From Candidatus Krumholzibacteriia bacterium (lineage in GTDB: Bacteria > Krumholzibacteriota > Krumholzibacteriia > LZORAL124-64-63): a DNA stretch of 23,932 nucleotides. Location: positions 1 to 23,932 of the forward strand of contig DAOWLV010000002.1 of the NCBI GenBank assembly GCA_030643455.1, read 5' to 3'. The notes beneath the pieces were generated by a model, which was given only the letters and a program-made list of their open reading frames with translations, had not been told where the DNA came from and ran no database searches. A program made the translations under genes and the position numbers. Shown here one piece after another: positions 15,331 through 22,350 of this stretch (within the stretch, counting starts at the first letter, position 1; each line of letters begins with the position of its first letter).

Positions 15331-17358
15331 TCAGCGCAGGAAATCCCAGTTGTCATCCTGTTTTTTCTTGTCATCTTCTTCCTTGTCCTCATCCTTGTCC
15401 TCATCCTTGTCCCCATCCTTGTCCCCATCCTTGTCCCCATCCTTGGTCTCCTCCGCGCCTGCATCCTCCGCGCCTGCCTCCTCCGCACCGGTTGCCTGTA
15501 TCTCCTCGGTGACCGCCGGATCAGTACCTTCCGGAACATCTCCATCATCCGGGGTGATCAAGCCCCCTTCTTCGGTCGCCGCCCGAATGGAATCCCGGGC
15601 CGCGACTTTTTGGGCGGCATCCTCAAGCGCCTGGGCCTGCCTGAACTGGGCCGCCTGGACGGCCTGGTCCGGAGGTTCAAACAGGAGATTCGGTCGTCGG
15701 GATAAAAAGACCATGCGCCGGCGTATTCCCGGCAGACCCCGGATATCCCCGACCAGGGATCCGCTGAAATCGGACACCTCACCGAGAGTCTTCAATTCCT
15801 CCTCGGTGAGATTGGCGAATCGTTCCTGCTGTTGGGAATCCTGCCTGGCAAGGAGGTAACCCAGCAGGTCACTGCTCTGACCCGACCGGACCTCGTAGGC
15901 CTGGGGGGATTCCGGGTATTCATCTTCCAGCTGGCGGGCAAAGATCTCAGCAGAATCGGGGTTGTCCAGATATCGTTCATAGGTGATGTAGGCCCCGAAA
16001 AGGGCGCGGGCCGCCACGGTGCTGTCGGCTGCCGTATCGGCAGCGGCCTGGATATAGAGGTCGGCCGCCACTCCAGGTTGCTCAAAACCGAAAAGCATTG
16101 CGTTGGCCTGAAGGAGCTTCAGACCTGGGATTCGCTCACTCCTGGCGTCGGGCAGGGCGGCATCGGCCGCCAGGTAGTCCTGGAGATTGTCGCTGAGGCG
16201 TCTGGTGCGGTCCTCGTCATCGAGTTCATTCCGCTTGAGAAGGGCGGTCTGGAACTTGGTTCTCGCCTCTTCCCACTCTCCGCGTTCGAGGTAGAGATAA
16301 CCGAGCAGATCTGCGGCTCGAGCTTTGACCGTGGGAGTCTCCCACTCGGTCGGCATGTTCTCCAGAAGGGGCGAAGCCTCGTCACCCTTTCCCTGAGCAA
16401 TCAGGCTTCCCGCTTCGACGAGCAGGACCTCACCCTGGGCCGAGTAGATGGGGGCCTGGCTGCGAAGCTCCACCAGGAGCAGTTCCACGACCTCGTAGTC
16501 CCCCATGCGAACGTGCACCTGGGCCCTCAACAACTTGGCCCGGAAACCAAGATCAGCACTGGTGGAATTGTTGCTGACCTCCTGGAGCACCTCCGCGGCA
16601 CTCACGTAATCCTCAAGCTCCCAGTAGCATTCGGCCAGTTTCAGACCGATGCGGTCCCTTTCTTCGATGTCGGCATCGAGCTCCAGGTAGCTGCGGTAGT
16701 TTTCCGCCGCCACGGCCCAATCCTCCAGGGCGAAAGAATTGTCCCCGCTGACCTTGCGTGTCTCCGCCTGGAATTTGCTCTTGGGGTAGAGTTTTGCCAA
16801 TCTGTCGAGGTATTCCTGGCTTCGATCCAGGGCCCCGATCAACAGGTAATCCAGGGCCGTCAGATAGAGGGCTTCCTCCAAGTACGGTGTCTGGGGATAG
16901 TTGGTGAACAGGAGGTCGAACTTGCGGATGGACATCCGGTAGGATTCGAGTCGGTAATAGGATTTGGCCTGCAGGAAGAGCGCGTCATCGGTCAGGCTGT
17001 GGCCCGGGAATTCATCCAGTACCTTCTGGGCCTTCCTGATGGCGTTGTCGTAATCGCTCTTCTGGGCACCGACCGGCTTGGGAGGATCCTGGTGTTGGCG
17101 GATAGCATCCTCCCTGACACGTTCCGCGCTGTCGAAACTCTTCTTTGCGTTGTAGAAGGTATTGTACTTGGCGCAGCCCACCAGACACAGGATCAGCACC
17201 GACAACAACACCGGCCACAGCAGCCGTGGCGTCCTGTTTCGCGGACGGTTCGGCCCACATGGGCCTCCCGCACCGGGGGAAGGTCGGTCCTTTCCCGGCA
17301 ACGGAGAGCCCCCGTTGGTTGAAGCTTCTGATTCGTTTGTGCGTTGGTACTCCACCAT
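15331..17358 (-). CDS. TPR outer-membrane-type lipoprotein embedded in the pyr cluster
   Basis: The 675-residue protein starts at the ATG at 17358 with AAGG upstream. Unusually, about 45 polar, Gly/Pro-rich residues precede the hydrophobic segment and lipobox L-C-L-V-G-C (Cys62), so a later start is conceivable. After the Cys comes A-K-Y-N-T-F-Y-N-A-K-K-S-F, a signature I associate with TPR lipoproteins of FCB-type bacteria resembling BamD. TPR-like helix pairs fill residues about 75-560 (A-L-F-L-Q-A-K-S-Y-Y-R-L, A-L-Y-L-T-A-L-D-Y-L-L). The C-terminal ~70 residues are a low-complexity Ala/Glu then Asp/Lys tail made from tandem repeats. A role in envelope assembly is inferred. Its place between pyrC and pyrK is probably co-transcription without a shared function. 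Confidence 0.87.
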   Translation of the reverse strand: MVEYQRTNESEASTNGGSPLPGKDRPSPGAGGPCGPNRPRNRTPRLLWPVLLSVLILCLVGCAKYNTFYNAKKSFDSAERVREDAIRQHQDPPKPVGAQKSDYDNAIRKAQKVLDEFPGHSLTDDALFLQAKSYYRLESYRMSIRKFDLLFTNYPQTPYLEEALYLTALDYLLIGALDRSQEYLDRLAKLYPKSKFQAETRKVSGDNSFALEDWAVAAENYRSYLELDADIEERDRIGLKLAECYWELEDYVSAAEVLQEVSNNSTSADLGFRAKLLRAQVHVRMGDYEVVELLLVELRSQAPIYSAQGEVLLVEAGSLIAQGKGDEASPLLENMPTEWETPTVKARAADLLGYLYLERGEWEEARTKFQTALLKRNELDDEDRTRRLSDNLQDYLAADAALPDARSERIPGLKLLQANAMLFGFEQPGVAADLYIQAAADTAADSTVAARALFGAYITYERYLDNPDSAEIFARQLEDEYPESPQAYEVRSGQSSDLLGYLLARQDSQQQERFANLTEEELKTLGEVSDFSGSLVGDIRGLPGIRRRMVFLSRRPNLLFEPPDQAVQAAQFRQAQALEDAAQKVAARDSIRAATEEGGLITPDDGDVPEGTDPAVTEEIQATGAEEAGAEDAGAEETKDGDKDGDKDGDKDEDKDEDKEEDDKKKQDDNWDFLR
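15381..15440 (-). repeat. Five tandem 12-bp repeats within the TPR lipoprotein tail
   Basis: Five head-to-tail 12-bp units, ccttgtcc[t/c]cat on the plus strand, encode alternating Asp-Lys with Gly or Glu (G-D-K-D or E-D-K-D). Two copies have t and three have c at the variable base, so the array grew by slippage or duplication. In-frame copy-number change would lengthen or shorten the charged tail without breaking the gene. Confidence 0.9.
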
Positions 17359-17461
17359 TTACCTTCGATCGGCGGATCGCCGGGCCTGACGGGCGCACTC
17401 CGCCCGGAGGGTCATCAGCCCACATTTAATGCAATATCCATTCCGGCCGGCCGACAGGTGG

Positions 17462-18772
17462 CTAGCCGCCGTCCCGCCAGGTCAGGCGTCCACCCCGGAA
17501 GGTGGCGGATACCCGTCCTGTCAAGGTTTCGCCCAGGTAGGCGGAGTTGCGGCTGCGGGACTGGAACCCATCGGCGTCGACAACCCACTGGCAGGCCGGA
17601 TCGAACAGGACAAAATCCGCCTCGGCACCCTCCTCCAGCCGCCCCCCCGGCAGGTTGAAGATGCGCGCTGGAGTTTCACTCATGCACTGGACCAGCTGGC
17701 CCATATCCATGACTCCCGTATTGACAAGATAGGTGATTCCCACGCCGAGAGCCGTCTCCAGGCCGACGACTCCGAAAGGCGCCTGGTCGAACTGGTGCTC
17801 CTTTTCCGTGACGGTGTGGGGAGCGTGGTCGGTGGCGATGCAATCGAGGGTTCCGTCGGCCAGCCCATCGGCCACCGCGTTGACGTCATCGGGTTCCCGC
17901 AGTGGGGGGTTCACCTTGAACAGCGGTGAATAATCGCGGCAGCGGGAGTGATCCAGGCTGAAATGATGAGGCGTGGCCTCCGCGGTGACCCGTAGGCCTT
18001 CGTTCTTGGCCCGGCGAATGATCTCCACGGCACCCTTGGTCGATACGTGCGCCACGTGCAGATGCGCACCGGCCGCCTTCGCCAGTTCGATATCCCGAAA
18101 TACCGCGGCATCCTCACCAGCCCGCGCCATGCCCGCCATGCCCAGACGGGCGGACCAGTAGCCCGAATGCATACAGCCCTTGCCCACGATGGAACGGTCT
18201 TCGGCGTGGGTGATGATGGGCACTCCAAGGACATCGGCGTATTTGAGTGCGTTGGACATCAGGCCACCGCTGGCGATGGGGGATCCGTCATCGGTGAAAC
18301 CGACGGCTCCCGCATTCACCATGTCGCCGAACTCGGTCATGCCCTGGCCATCGCGGCCGGGGCTGACGGCGCCGGTGGGATGGATCCGGCACAGGCCGGC
18401 CTCCTTGCCGCGGTCGATGAGATAACGGATCATGCCGGTGTTGTCGATGGCAGGGTCGGTGTTGGGCATCGTGACGACCGAGGTGTATCCGCCCGCGGCT
18501 GCTGCCCTGCTGCCGGTGGCCACCGTTTCCTTCTCCTCGTGGCCGGGTTCACGGAAGTGCGCGTGCAGATCCACGAAACCGGGACCACACACCAACCCGT
18601 CGCCGTCCAGGGCGGGAATGCCTTCGACGGTCGGGGTACCGATACCCAGGCCCTCGATCCTGCCCTTGCGGACATGAAGGAATCCCTTGCGTTTGCCCAG
18701 TTTGCCCTGGCGGCAGAGTTTGACGCCGGTCACCAGGAATTCCGAAGGAATGCGCTGCCAGCTCCACTCCAT
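17462..18772 (-). CDS. pyrC: Dihydroorotase, class I
   Basis: The 436-residue amidohydrolase cyclises carbamoyl aspartate to dihydroorotate. The ATG at 18772 has AGAGG upstream. The metal-binding H-x-H is at 70-72 in D-L-H-A-H-F-R-E-P-G. Further ligands or active-site segments are T-M-P-N-T-D, H-A-E-D, H-V-A-H-V-S and the catalytic-Asp region D-H-A-P-H. The C-terminal S-E-T-P-A-R-I-F-N-L-P and A-D-F-V-L-F-D close the barrel. Length and spacing fit the class I type usually found with pyrB. It follows pyrB by 75 nt on the same strand. Confidence 0.96.
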   Translation of the reverse strand: MEWSWQRIPSEFLVTGVKLCRQGKLGKRKGFLHVRKGRIEGLGIGTPTVEGIPALDGDGLVCGPGFVDLHAHFREPGHEEKETVATGSRAAAAGGYTSVVTMPNTDPAIDNTGMIRYLIDRGKEAGLCRIHPTGAVSPGRDGQGMTEFGDMVNAGAVGFTDDGSPIASGGLMSNALKYADVLGVPIITHAEDRSIVGKGCMHSGYWSARLGMAGMARAGEDAAVFRDIELAKAAGAHLHVAHVSTKGAVEIIRRAKNEGLRVTAEATPHHFSLDHSRCRDYSPLFKVNPPLREPDDVNAVADGLADGTLDCIATDHAPHTVTEKEHQFDQAPFGVVGLETALGVGITYLVNTGVMDMGQLVQCMSETPARIFNLPGGRLEEGAEADFVLFDPACQWVVDADGFQSRSRNSAYLGETLTGRVSATFRGGRLTWRDGG

Positions 18773-18847
18773 ATCCAGACCTCTTTCCGAATTACAAATC
18801 GCTCAATGTTCAGGTTATCAAATGAGGGCGCAACCGACCTGAAACCG

Positions 18848-19795
18848 TTAATCCTGCCCGACGCCCAAAGCTCCCGGATCGCCCCCCGAGAGCAGGTATA
18901 TCAGGGCCATCCGAACCGCTACCCCGTTGGCCACCTGGTCGAGAATGACCTGGCGCGGACCGTCGGCAACCTCGCTGGAAATCTCCACATCCCTGTTCAT
19001 GGGTCCAGGGTGCATCACGATGGCCTCGGGCTTGAGGGTGCGCACCACATCTTCGGTGATCCCATACATGCGGTGGTATTCCCGGTTGCTGGGAAAGGAC
19101 TTGCTGGAATGGCGCTCCAGCTGGATCCGCAGAACGTTCAGAACGTCCGCACCGGCGACCGCCTTTTTCAGGTCGAATTCGATGTTCACGCCCAGGCGGG
19201 CCAAACCCCCTGGCACCATGGTCGGCGGACCACACAGGGTCACTTCCGCCCCCAGCTTGTTCAGGCCCCAAATGTTGGACCGGGCTACCCGGCTGTGGGC
19301 AATGTCCCCGATGATGGTGACCTTCTTGCCACGAAGATCGCCGAACCTCTGCTGCATGGTCATGATGTCCAGCAGCCCCTGGGTTGGATGTTCGTGGGCG
19401 CCGTCTCCGGCGTTGATCACCGAACATTCCAGCACCTTGGCCAGGTAATGGGCCGCCCCGGGGGAACTGTGCCGGATGATCAGCATGTCAATCTTCATGG
19501 CAGCCAGGTTTTCAGCCGTGTCGCGCAGGGTTTCACCCTTGGAGAAACTGCTGGTGGCGGTGCTGAAGTTCACGATGTCGGCGGACAACCTTTTTTCGGC
19601 GAGTTCGAAACTGATGCGGGTGCGAGTGCTGGGTTCGTGGAAGAAATTGACCACCGTCCGGCCTCGCATGATCGGGACGCTGCGAACCGGGCGGTCGAAC
19701 ACCGCCCTGAAGCGGGAAGCAATCTCCAGGACGCCCAGGATCTCCTCGGCCGACAGTTCCTCCAGCCCGAGCACATCCTTGTTTTTCAGGATCAT
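18848..19795 (-). CDS. pyrB: Aspartate carbamoyltransferase catalytic subunit
   Basis: The 315-residue enzyme joins carbamoyl phosphate and aspartate, the committed step of pyrimidine synthesis. The carbamoyl-phosphate loop F-H-E-P-S-T-R-T-R is at 52-60, followed by the S-S-F-S-K-G-E-T loop with its Lys. H-P-T-Q is at 136-139, then G-D-I-A-H-S-R-V-A-R-S-N, and H-P-G-P-M-N-R-D toward the C-terminus. The start ATG overlaps the pyrR stop by 4 nt (ATGA), so translation is probably coupled. No pyrI regulatory subunit is present, consistent with control through PyrR. Confidence 0.97.
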   Translation of the reverse strand: MILKNKDVLGLEELSAEEILGVLEIASRFRAVFDRPVRSVPIMRGRTVVNFFHEPSTRTRISFELAEKRLSADIVNFSTATSSFSKGETLRDTAENLAAMKIDMLIIRHSSPGAAHYLAKVLECSVINAGDGAHEHPTQGLLDIMTMQQRFGDLRGKKVTIIGDIAHSRVARSNIWGLNKLGAEVTLCGPPTMVPGGLARLGVNIEFDLKKAVAGADVLNVLRIQLERHSSKSFPSNREYHRMYGITEDVVRTLKPEAIVMHPGPMNRDVEISSEVADGPRQVILDQVANGVAVRMALIYLLSGGDPGALGVGQD

Positions 19796-20343
19796 TTTCC
19801 GTCGACCTCCCCGACCACGACTTCCTCTTTCTCGTCGAATTCCATGACCTTGACCTTGATGATTTCCCGGTGGGAGGTCGGCACGTTCTTGCCCACGAAA
19901 TCAGGGCGGATGGGCAGTTCCCGGTGACCTCGGTCCACCAGCACCGCGAGGCGTATGGCCTGGGGACGGCCCCAGTCCATGATCACGTCCAGAGCGGCAC
20001 GCACCGTGCGGCCCGTATACAAGACGTCGTCAACCAGGATGATGATCTTCTCGTTCACGTCGAAGGGCATCTCGGTACTGGACACCTGGGGGGTCGGTCC
20101 CAGCGTGGACAGGTCGTCCCGGTAGAAGGTGATGTCGACGGACCCCTGGGGAACCTCGGTGCCTTCGACGGACTTGATGGCGTCGCCCAGCATCCGGGAC
20201 AACGGCACTCCCCGACGTTGCACCCCCAGAAGGGCCAGGTTTTCGACACCCTTGTTGGCCTCGATGATCTCGTGGGCCATGCGCTTGATCGCCCGGGTCA
20301 TCTCGCTGGCGTTCATGATCACGGCTTTTTCGGTAAAATTCAT
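19792..20343 (-). CDS. pyrR: Bifunctional pyr operon regulator / uracil phosphoribosyltransferase
   Basis: The 183-residue protein starts at the ATG at 20343 (M-N-F-T-E-K-A), which has AAGGA 8 nt upstream and gives the usual family length; the frame stays open 13 codons further up without support. The PRPP-binding motif I-L-V-D-D-V-L-Y-T-G-R-T is intact, as are G-V-Q-R-R-G-V-P-L, F-Y-R-D-D-L and L-V-D-R-G-H-R-E-L-P-I. PyrR binds pyr mRNA when UMP is plentiful and promotes early termination (or blocks translation in some bacteria), with weak UPRT activity. It heads the pyr cluster, and a terminator-like hairpin lies in its leader. Confidence 0.96.
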   Translation of the reverse strand: MNFTEKAVIMNASEMTRAIKRMAHEIIEANKGVENLALLGVQRRGVPLSRMLGDAIKSVEGTEVPQGSVDITFYRDDLSTLGPTPQVSSTEMPFDVNEKIIILVDDVLYTGRTVRAALDVIMDWGRPQAIRLAVLVDRGHRELPIRPDFVGKNVPTSHREIIKVKVMEFDEKEEVVVGEVDGK

Positions 20344-20380
20344 GGCGATTCCTTCATGACGGGTGCTCTGGCTTGCGGGC

Positions 20381-20409
20381 AAAAAAAAGCATGGCCGTTG
20401 CGGTCATGC
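20381..20409 (-). terminator. Attenuator-type terminator in the pyrR leader
   Basis: On the minus strand GCATGACC, loop GCAAC and GGCCATGC are followed directly by eight T residues (20388-20381). The 8-bp stem has one A-C mismatch and can extend by two more pairs into the T tract. It sits 37 nt upstream of the pyrR ATG and no gene ends before it, so it is best read as a leader attenuator rather than a gene terminator. Confidence 0.75.
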
Positions 20410-20419
20410 CTGTCTTTGC

Positions 20420-20505
20420 CAAGGGCCTCCTTCACGGATTCATGCAAGTTTGCTTCGCAGGAATCTAGCAACCTCCCTTGAGCCCAGCAAGAGGATTCTG
20501 GGCTC
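20420..20505 (-). promoter_or_regulatory. pyr leader: 8-bp hairpin, Shine-Dalgarno-like site and possible PyrR element
   Basis: Upstream of the attenuator, gagcccag (20480-20487) and ctgggctc (20498-20505) form a perfect 8-bp stem with a 10-nt loop. Further down, minus-strand AATCCGTGAAGGAGG (20440-20426) partly matches the PyrR-binding consensus ARUCCNGNGAGGYU. It also contains a strong AAGGAGG followed 3 nt later by a TTG (20422) opening a 22-codon frame that runs across the attenuator and ends at 20354. Which reading is functional, PyrR site or leader peptide, is not settled by sequence. No strong promoter was identified. Confidence 0.45.
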
Positions 20506-20561
20506 TGTCCATCCCGCAGGGAAACCACTGACCCGGAATTTTCATATTCCCGTTTCCACAA

Positions 20562-20580
20562 TTGGGAATAACCCTTGCAT
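20562..20580 (+). promoter_or_regulatory. Possible sigma-54 (-24/-12) promoter for the CxxCH protein
   Basis: TTGGGAATAACCCTTGCAT has GG (20565-20566) and GC (20577-20578) separated by exactly 10 nt, with a full TTGCA at the -12 element; the -24 element is weaker. Transcription would start near 20590, 37 nt before the ATG at 20627. A small hairpin, atggga-ttt-tcccat (20595-20609), lies in the leader. Confidence 0.35.
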
Positions 20581-20626
20581 AACATGCTGCTCCTATGGGA
20601 TTTTCCCATCAACAAGGAGGCTAGGA

Positions 20627-20998
20627 ATGAAATTGAACATCCTGATCAAGTGCAGTCTGGTTTTGTGTCTGGTCGGAATTTCCGGCACCCAGGTATGGGC
20701 TTATAGCGGAATTGGCAGCGATTGGCGAGACTTCTACCCCGACACATGCCAGGAATTGCTGGATGCAACCACATCAGATGGTTGTGTATTGTGCCATTTC
20801 ACCGGGTTCGGGCTGAACCCCTATGCCGATGATCTCAACCAGGCCGGCATGGATTTCGCCGCCATAGAGGATGATGATTCCGACGGTGACGGCCGGACCA
20901 ACGGGGAGGAGATCCATGTGGATTGCACCCTGCCCGGGGATCCGGTCTCCCCTGTCGACCAGGACAGTTGGGGAAGCATCAAGGCCCTTTTCCGGTAG
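20627..20998 (+). CDS. Small secreted CxxCH (c-type haem) protein with Ca-binding-like loop and C-terminal tag
   Basis: The 123-residue protein starts at an ATG with AAGGAGG 6 nt upstream; longer upstream extensions of the frame lack support. Residues 1-25 are a signal peptide (ending Q-V-W-A). G-C-V-L-C-H at 52-57 is a c-type haem motif, followed by L-N-P-Y-A-D-D-L as in small secreted cytochrome-like proteins. D-S-D-G-D-G-R-T-N-G-E-E at 84-95 is an EF-hand or thrombospondin-3-like calcium loop. Extra Cys41 and Cys100 may form a disulfide. No distal Met ligand is evident, so haem binding is likely but not certain. The protein ends S-W-G-S-I-K-A-L-F-R, almost identical to the end of the cohesin-like protein at 7362. 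It converges with the ECF ATPase gene 11 nt away. Confidence 0.85.
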   Translation: MKLNILIKCSLVLCLVGISGTQVWAYSGIGSDWRDFYPDTCQELLDATTSDGCVLCHFTGFGLNPYADDLNQAGMDFAAIEDDDSDGDGRTNGEEIHVDCTLPGDPVSPVDQDSWGSIKALFR

Positions 20999-21009
20999 TC
21001 AGGTCCCCA

Positions 21010-22350
21010 TCACGCCCCGATGGGAAACAAACCCTTCGGCGTGAGTGTCAAAATGCTGCATCCGGCCGCGGCCAGAAATGCCCGGTCATGTGAAGCGATC
21101 ACCAGCGCCGTACCTGCGGGGATCCGGTCGAGCAGATCCAGGATCACTGATCGCCCGGCCCGGTCCAGGGCAACCGTCGGTTCGTCCAGCAGCAGGACCG
21201 GACGATCCGACACCAGGACCATGCCCAGGGCCAGGCGGCGGCGCTGTCCACTGCTCAAATCGTGGGGATTTGTCGCCGAAAGGCTGGTCGGAAGTCCCAG
21301 TTCCGCGAGAAAACCCGCTGGATCCCGTTTGGTGAGCAGGGGATCCAGGTGGATCTCCTGGGCCACCGTGGAGCGGGTGAACAGGTACTCGGGAAACTGG
21401 GGGGCGAGCATGGCTGACCCGTGGCCGAGGTCCTTGGATTTTCGGGAATAGAGAACCCGACCGTTCAAGCGAACCGAACCCTTTTCGGGCCGGCGGGCCC
21501 CGGCGCAGGCCGCCAGCAGGGTACTTTTTCCACAGCCGTTGGGACCGGTGATGCCGATCCTATCCCCTGGACCAATTCGCAGGTCAACGTTACCGAACCC
21601 ATCACCGGGGCCGGTGAACCGGCAGTCCAACCCCTGGAGCTCCAGCAATGGTTCAGCTCCCGGGGCTTCGATCCGGACCGGCACCGACCGTACTTTCTGA
21701 CCATCCCCAAGGAGTTCTTCCACCTCGGGCGCGGCCAGCAGTTCCTCGGCCGGACCCTGCCCGACGATCCGGCCATCCTGGAGCACGACCAGCCAGTCCG
21801 CGCGGGTGGCTTCCTCACGGTCGCAGGTGGCGGTGACCAGAGCACCCCCCGTTTCTTTTTTCCATCTTTCCAACCGATCCAGAACCCACCGGGATTGGTC
21901 GGGATCCTGGAGAGACGTCGGCTCATCGCAGAGAAGAACTCCGGGGTGGGCAGCCAGAGCCACGGCCAGGACCAGCCGCTGTTTCTGGCCCGCGGAAAGA
22001 AGACGCGGATCCATCTCCTCCAACCCATCCAGACCGAATTCGCGCAGGACACCCTGGCCATCCAGACCGCGTCTGCCCAGGGTGAGTTCCCTTTCCACGC
22101 TGGCGGCGAAGATCTGTTCGTCCGGATCCTGGAACATGATGGCAGCGGTTTCGGCCAGAGGTGATTCCTCGGCAGCCAGGTACTTCAGCAGGGAGGATTT
22201 CCCGGAACCGTTGGCCCCCAGAACGGCCAGCCATTGGCCGGGCCGGATATCGAGATTGATCCGGTCAAGAAGAGTGATTTCACCATCGGGAACCCGCCTG
22301 ACAAGGGTCCAGTCCCGGAGGGATAGCAAGGGATCGCTAGTCGCCTTCAT
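21010..22350 (-). CDS. Fused two-domain ABC ATPase of ECF/cobalt-type transporter
   Basis: The 446-residue protein has two complete ABC domains in tandem, as in fused EcfA-type ATPases. Domain 1 has Walker A G-A-N-G-S-G-K-S (45-52), the Q-loop F-Q-D-P-D-E-Q, signature L-S-A-G-Q (118-122) and Walker B ending D-E-P with Glu143. Domain 2 has G-P-N-G-C-G-K-S (269-276), the Q-loop P-Q-F-P-E, L-S-S-G-Q (365-369), Glu390 and the switch His421. Domain 1 has Cys176 where the switch His is expected. The F-Q-D-P-D-E-Q-I-F sequence is typical of ECF ATPases. It would energise vitamin or metal uptake; the T and S membrane components are not in the window. Its ATG overlaps the upstream lipoprotein gene by 14 nt. 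The ribosome site is poor, so coupling is likely. Confidence 0.92.
   Translation of the reverse strand: MKATSDPLLSLRDWTLVRRVPDGEITLLDRINLDIRPGQWLAVLGANGSGKSSLLKYLAAEESPLAETAAIMFQDPDEQIFAASVERELTLGRRGLDGQGVLREFGLDGLEEMDPRLLSAGQKQRLVLAVALAAHPGVLLCDEPTSLQDPDQSRWVLDRLERWKKETGGALVTATCDREEATRADWLVVLQDGRIVGQGPAEELLAAPEVEELLGDGQKVRSVPVRIEAPGAEPLLELQGLDCRFTGPGDGFGNVDLRIGPGDRIGITGPNGCGKSTLLAACAGARRPEKGSVRLNGRVLYSRKSKDLGHGSAMLAPQFPEYLFTRSTVAQEIHLDPLLTKRDPAGFLAELGLPTSLSATNPHDLSSGQRRRLALGMVLVSDRPVLLLDEPTVALDRAGRSVILDLLDRIPAGTALVIASHDRAFLAAAGCSILTLTPKGLFPIGA

Noticed and set aside
15331..15350. TPR lipoprotein ending W-D-F-L-R as a third copy of the C-terminal tag
   Set aside because: It lacks the G-x-[IL]-K-A-L-F-R core; only the final Arg and a nearby Trp agree, which chance can explain.
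15832..17322. Long plus-strand open frame opposite the TPR lipoprotein
   Set aside because: No domain or signal; it is the complement of a clear TPR coding sequence.
17390..17406. 6-bp GC hairpin between the TPR lipoprotein start and the pyrC stop
   Set aside because: No T tract and a short stem; not enough to call a terminator.
18047..19927. Long plus-strand open frame across pyrC and pyrB
   Set aside because: It crosses two well-identified genes on the other strand and encodes nothing recognisable.
20363..20626. Upstream extension of the CxxCH protein frame
   Set aside because: A signal peptide and AAGGAGG define the start at 20627; the upstream part overlies the pyrR leader.
21006..21024. 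Small hairpin in the convergent gap after the CxxCH gene
   Set aside because: Only a 6-bp stem, no T run, and it overlaps the end of the ECF ATPase gene.
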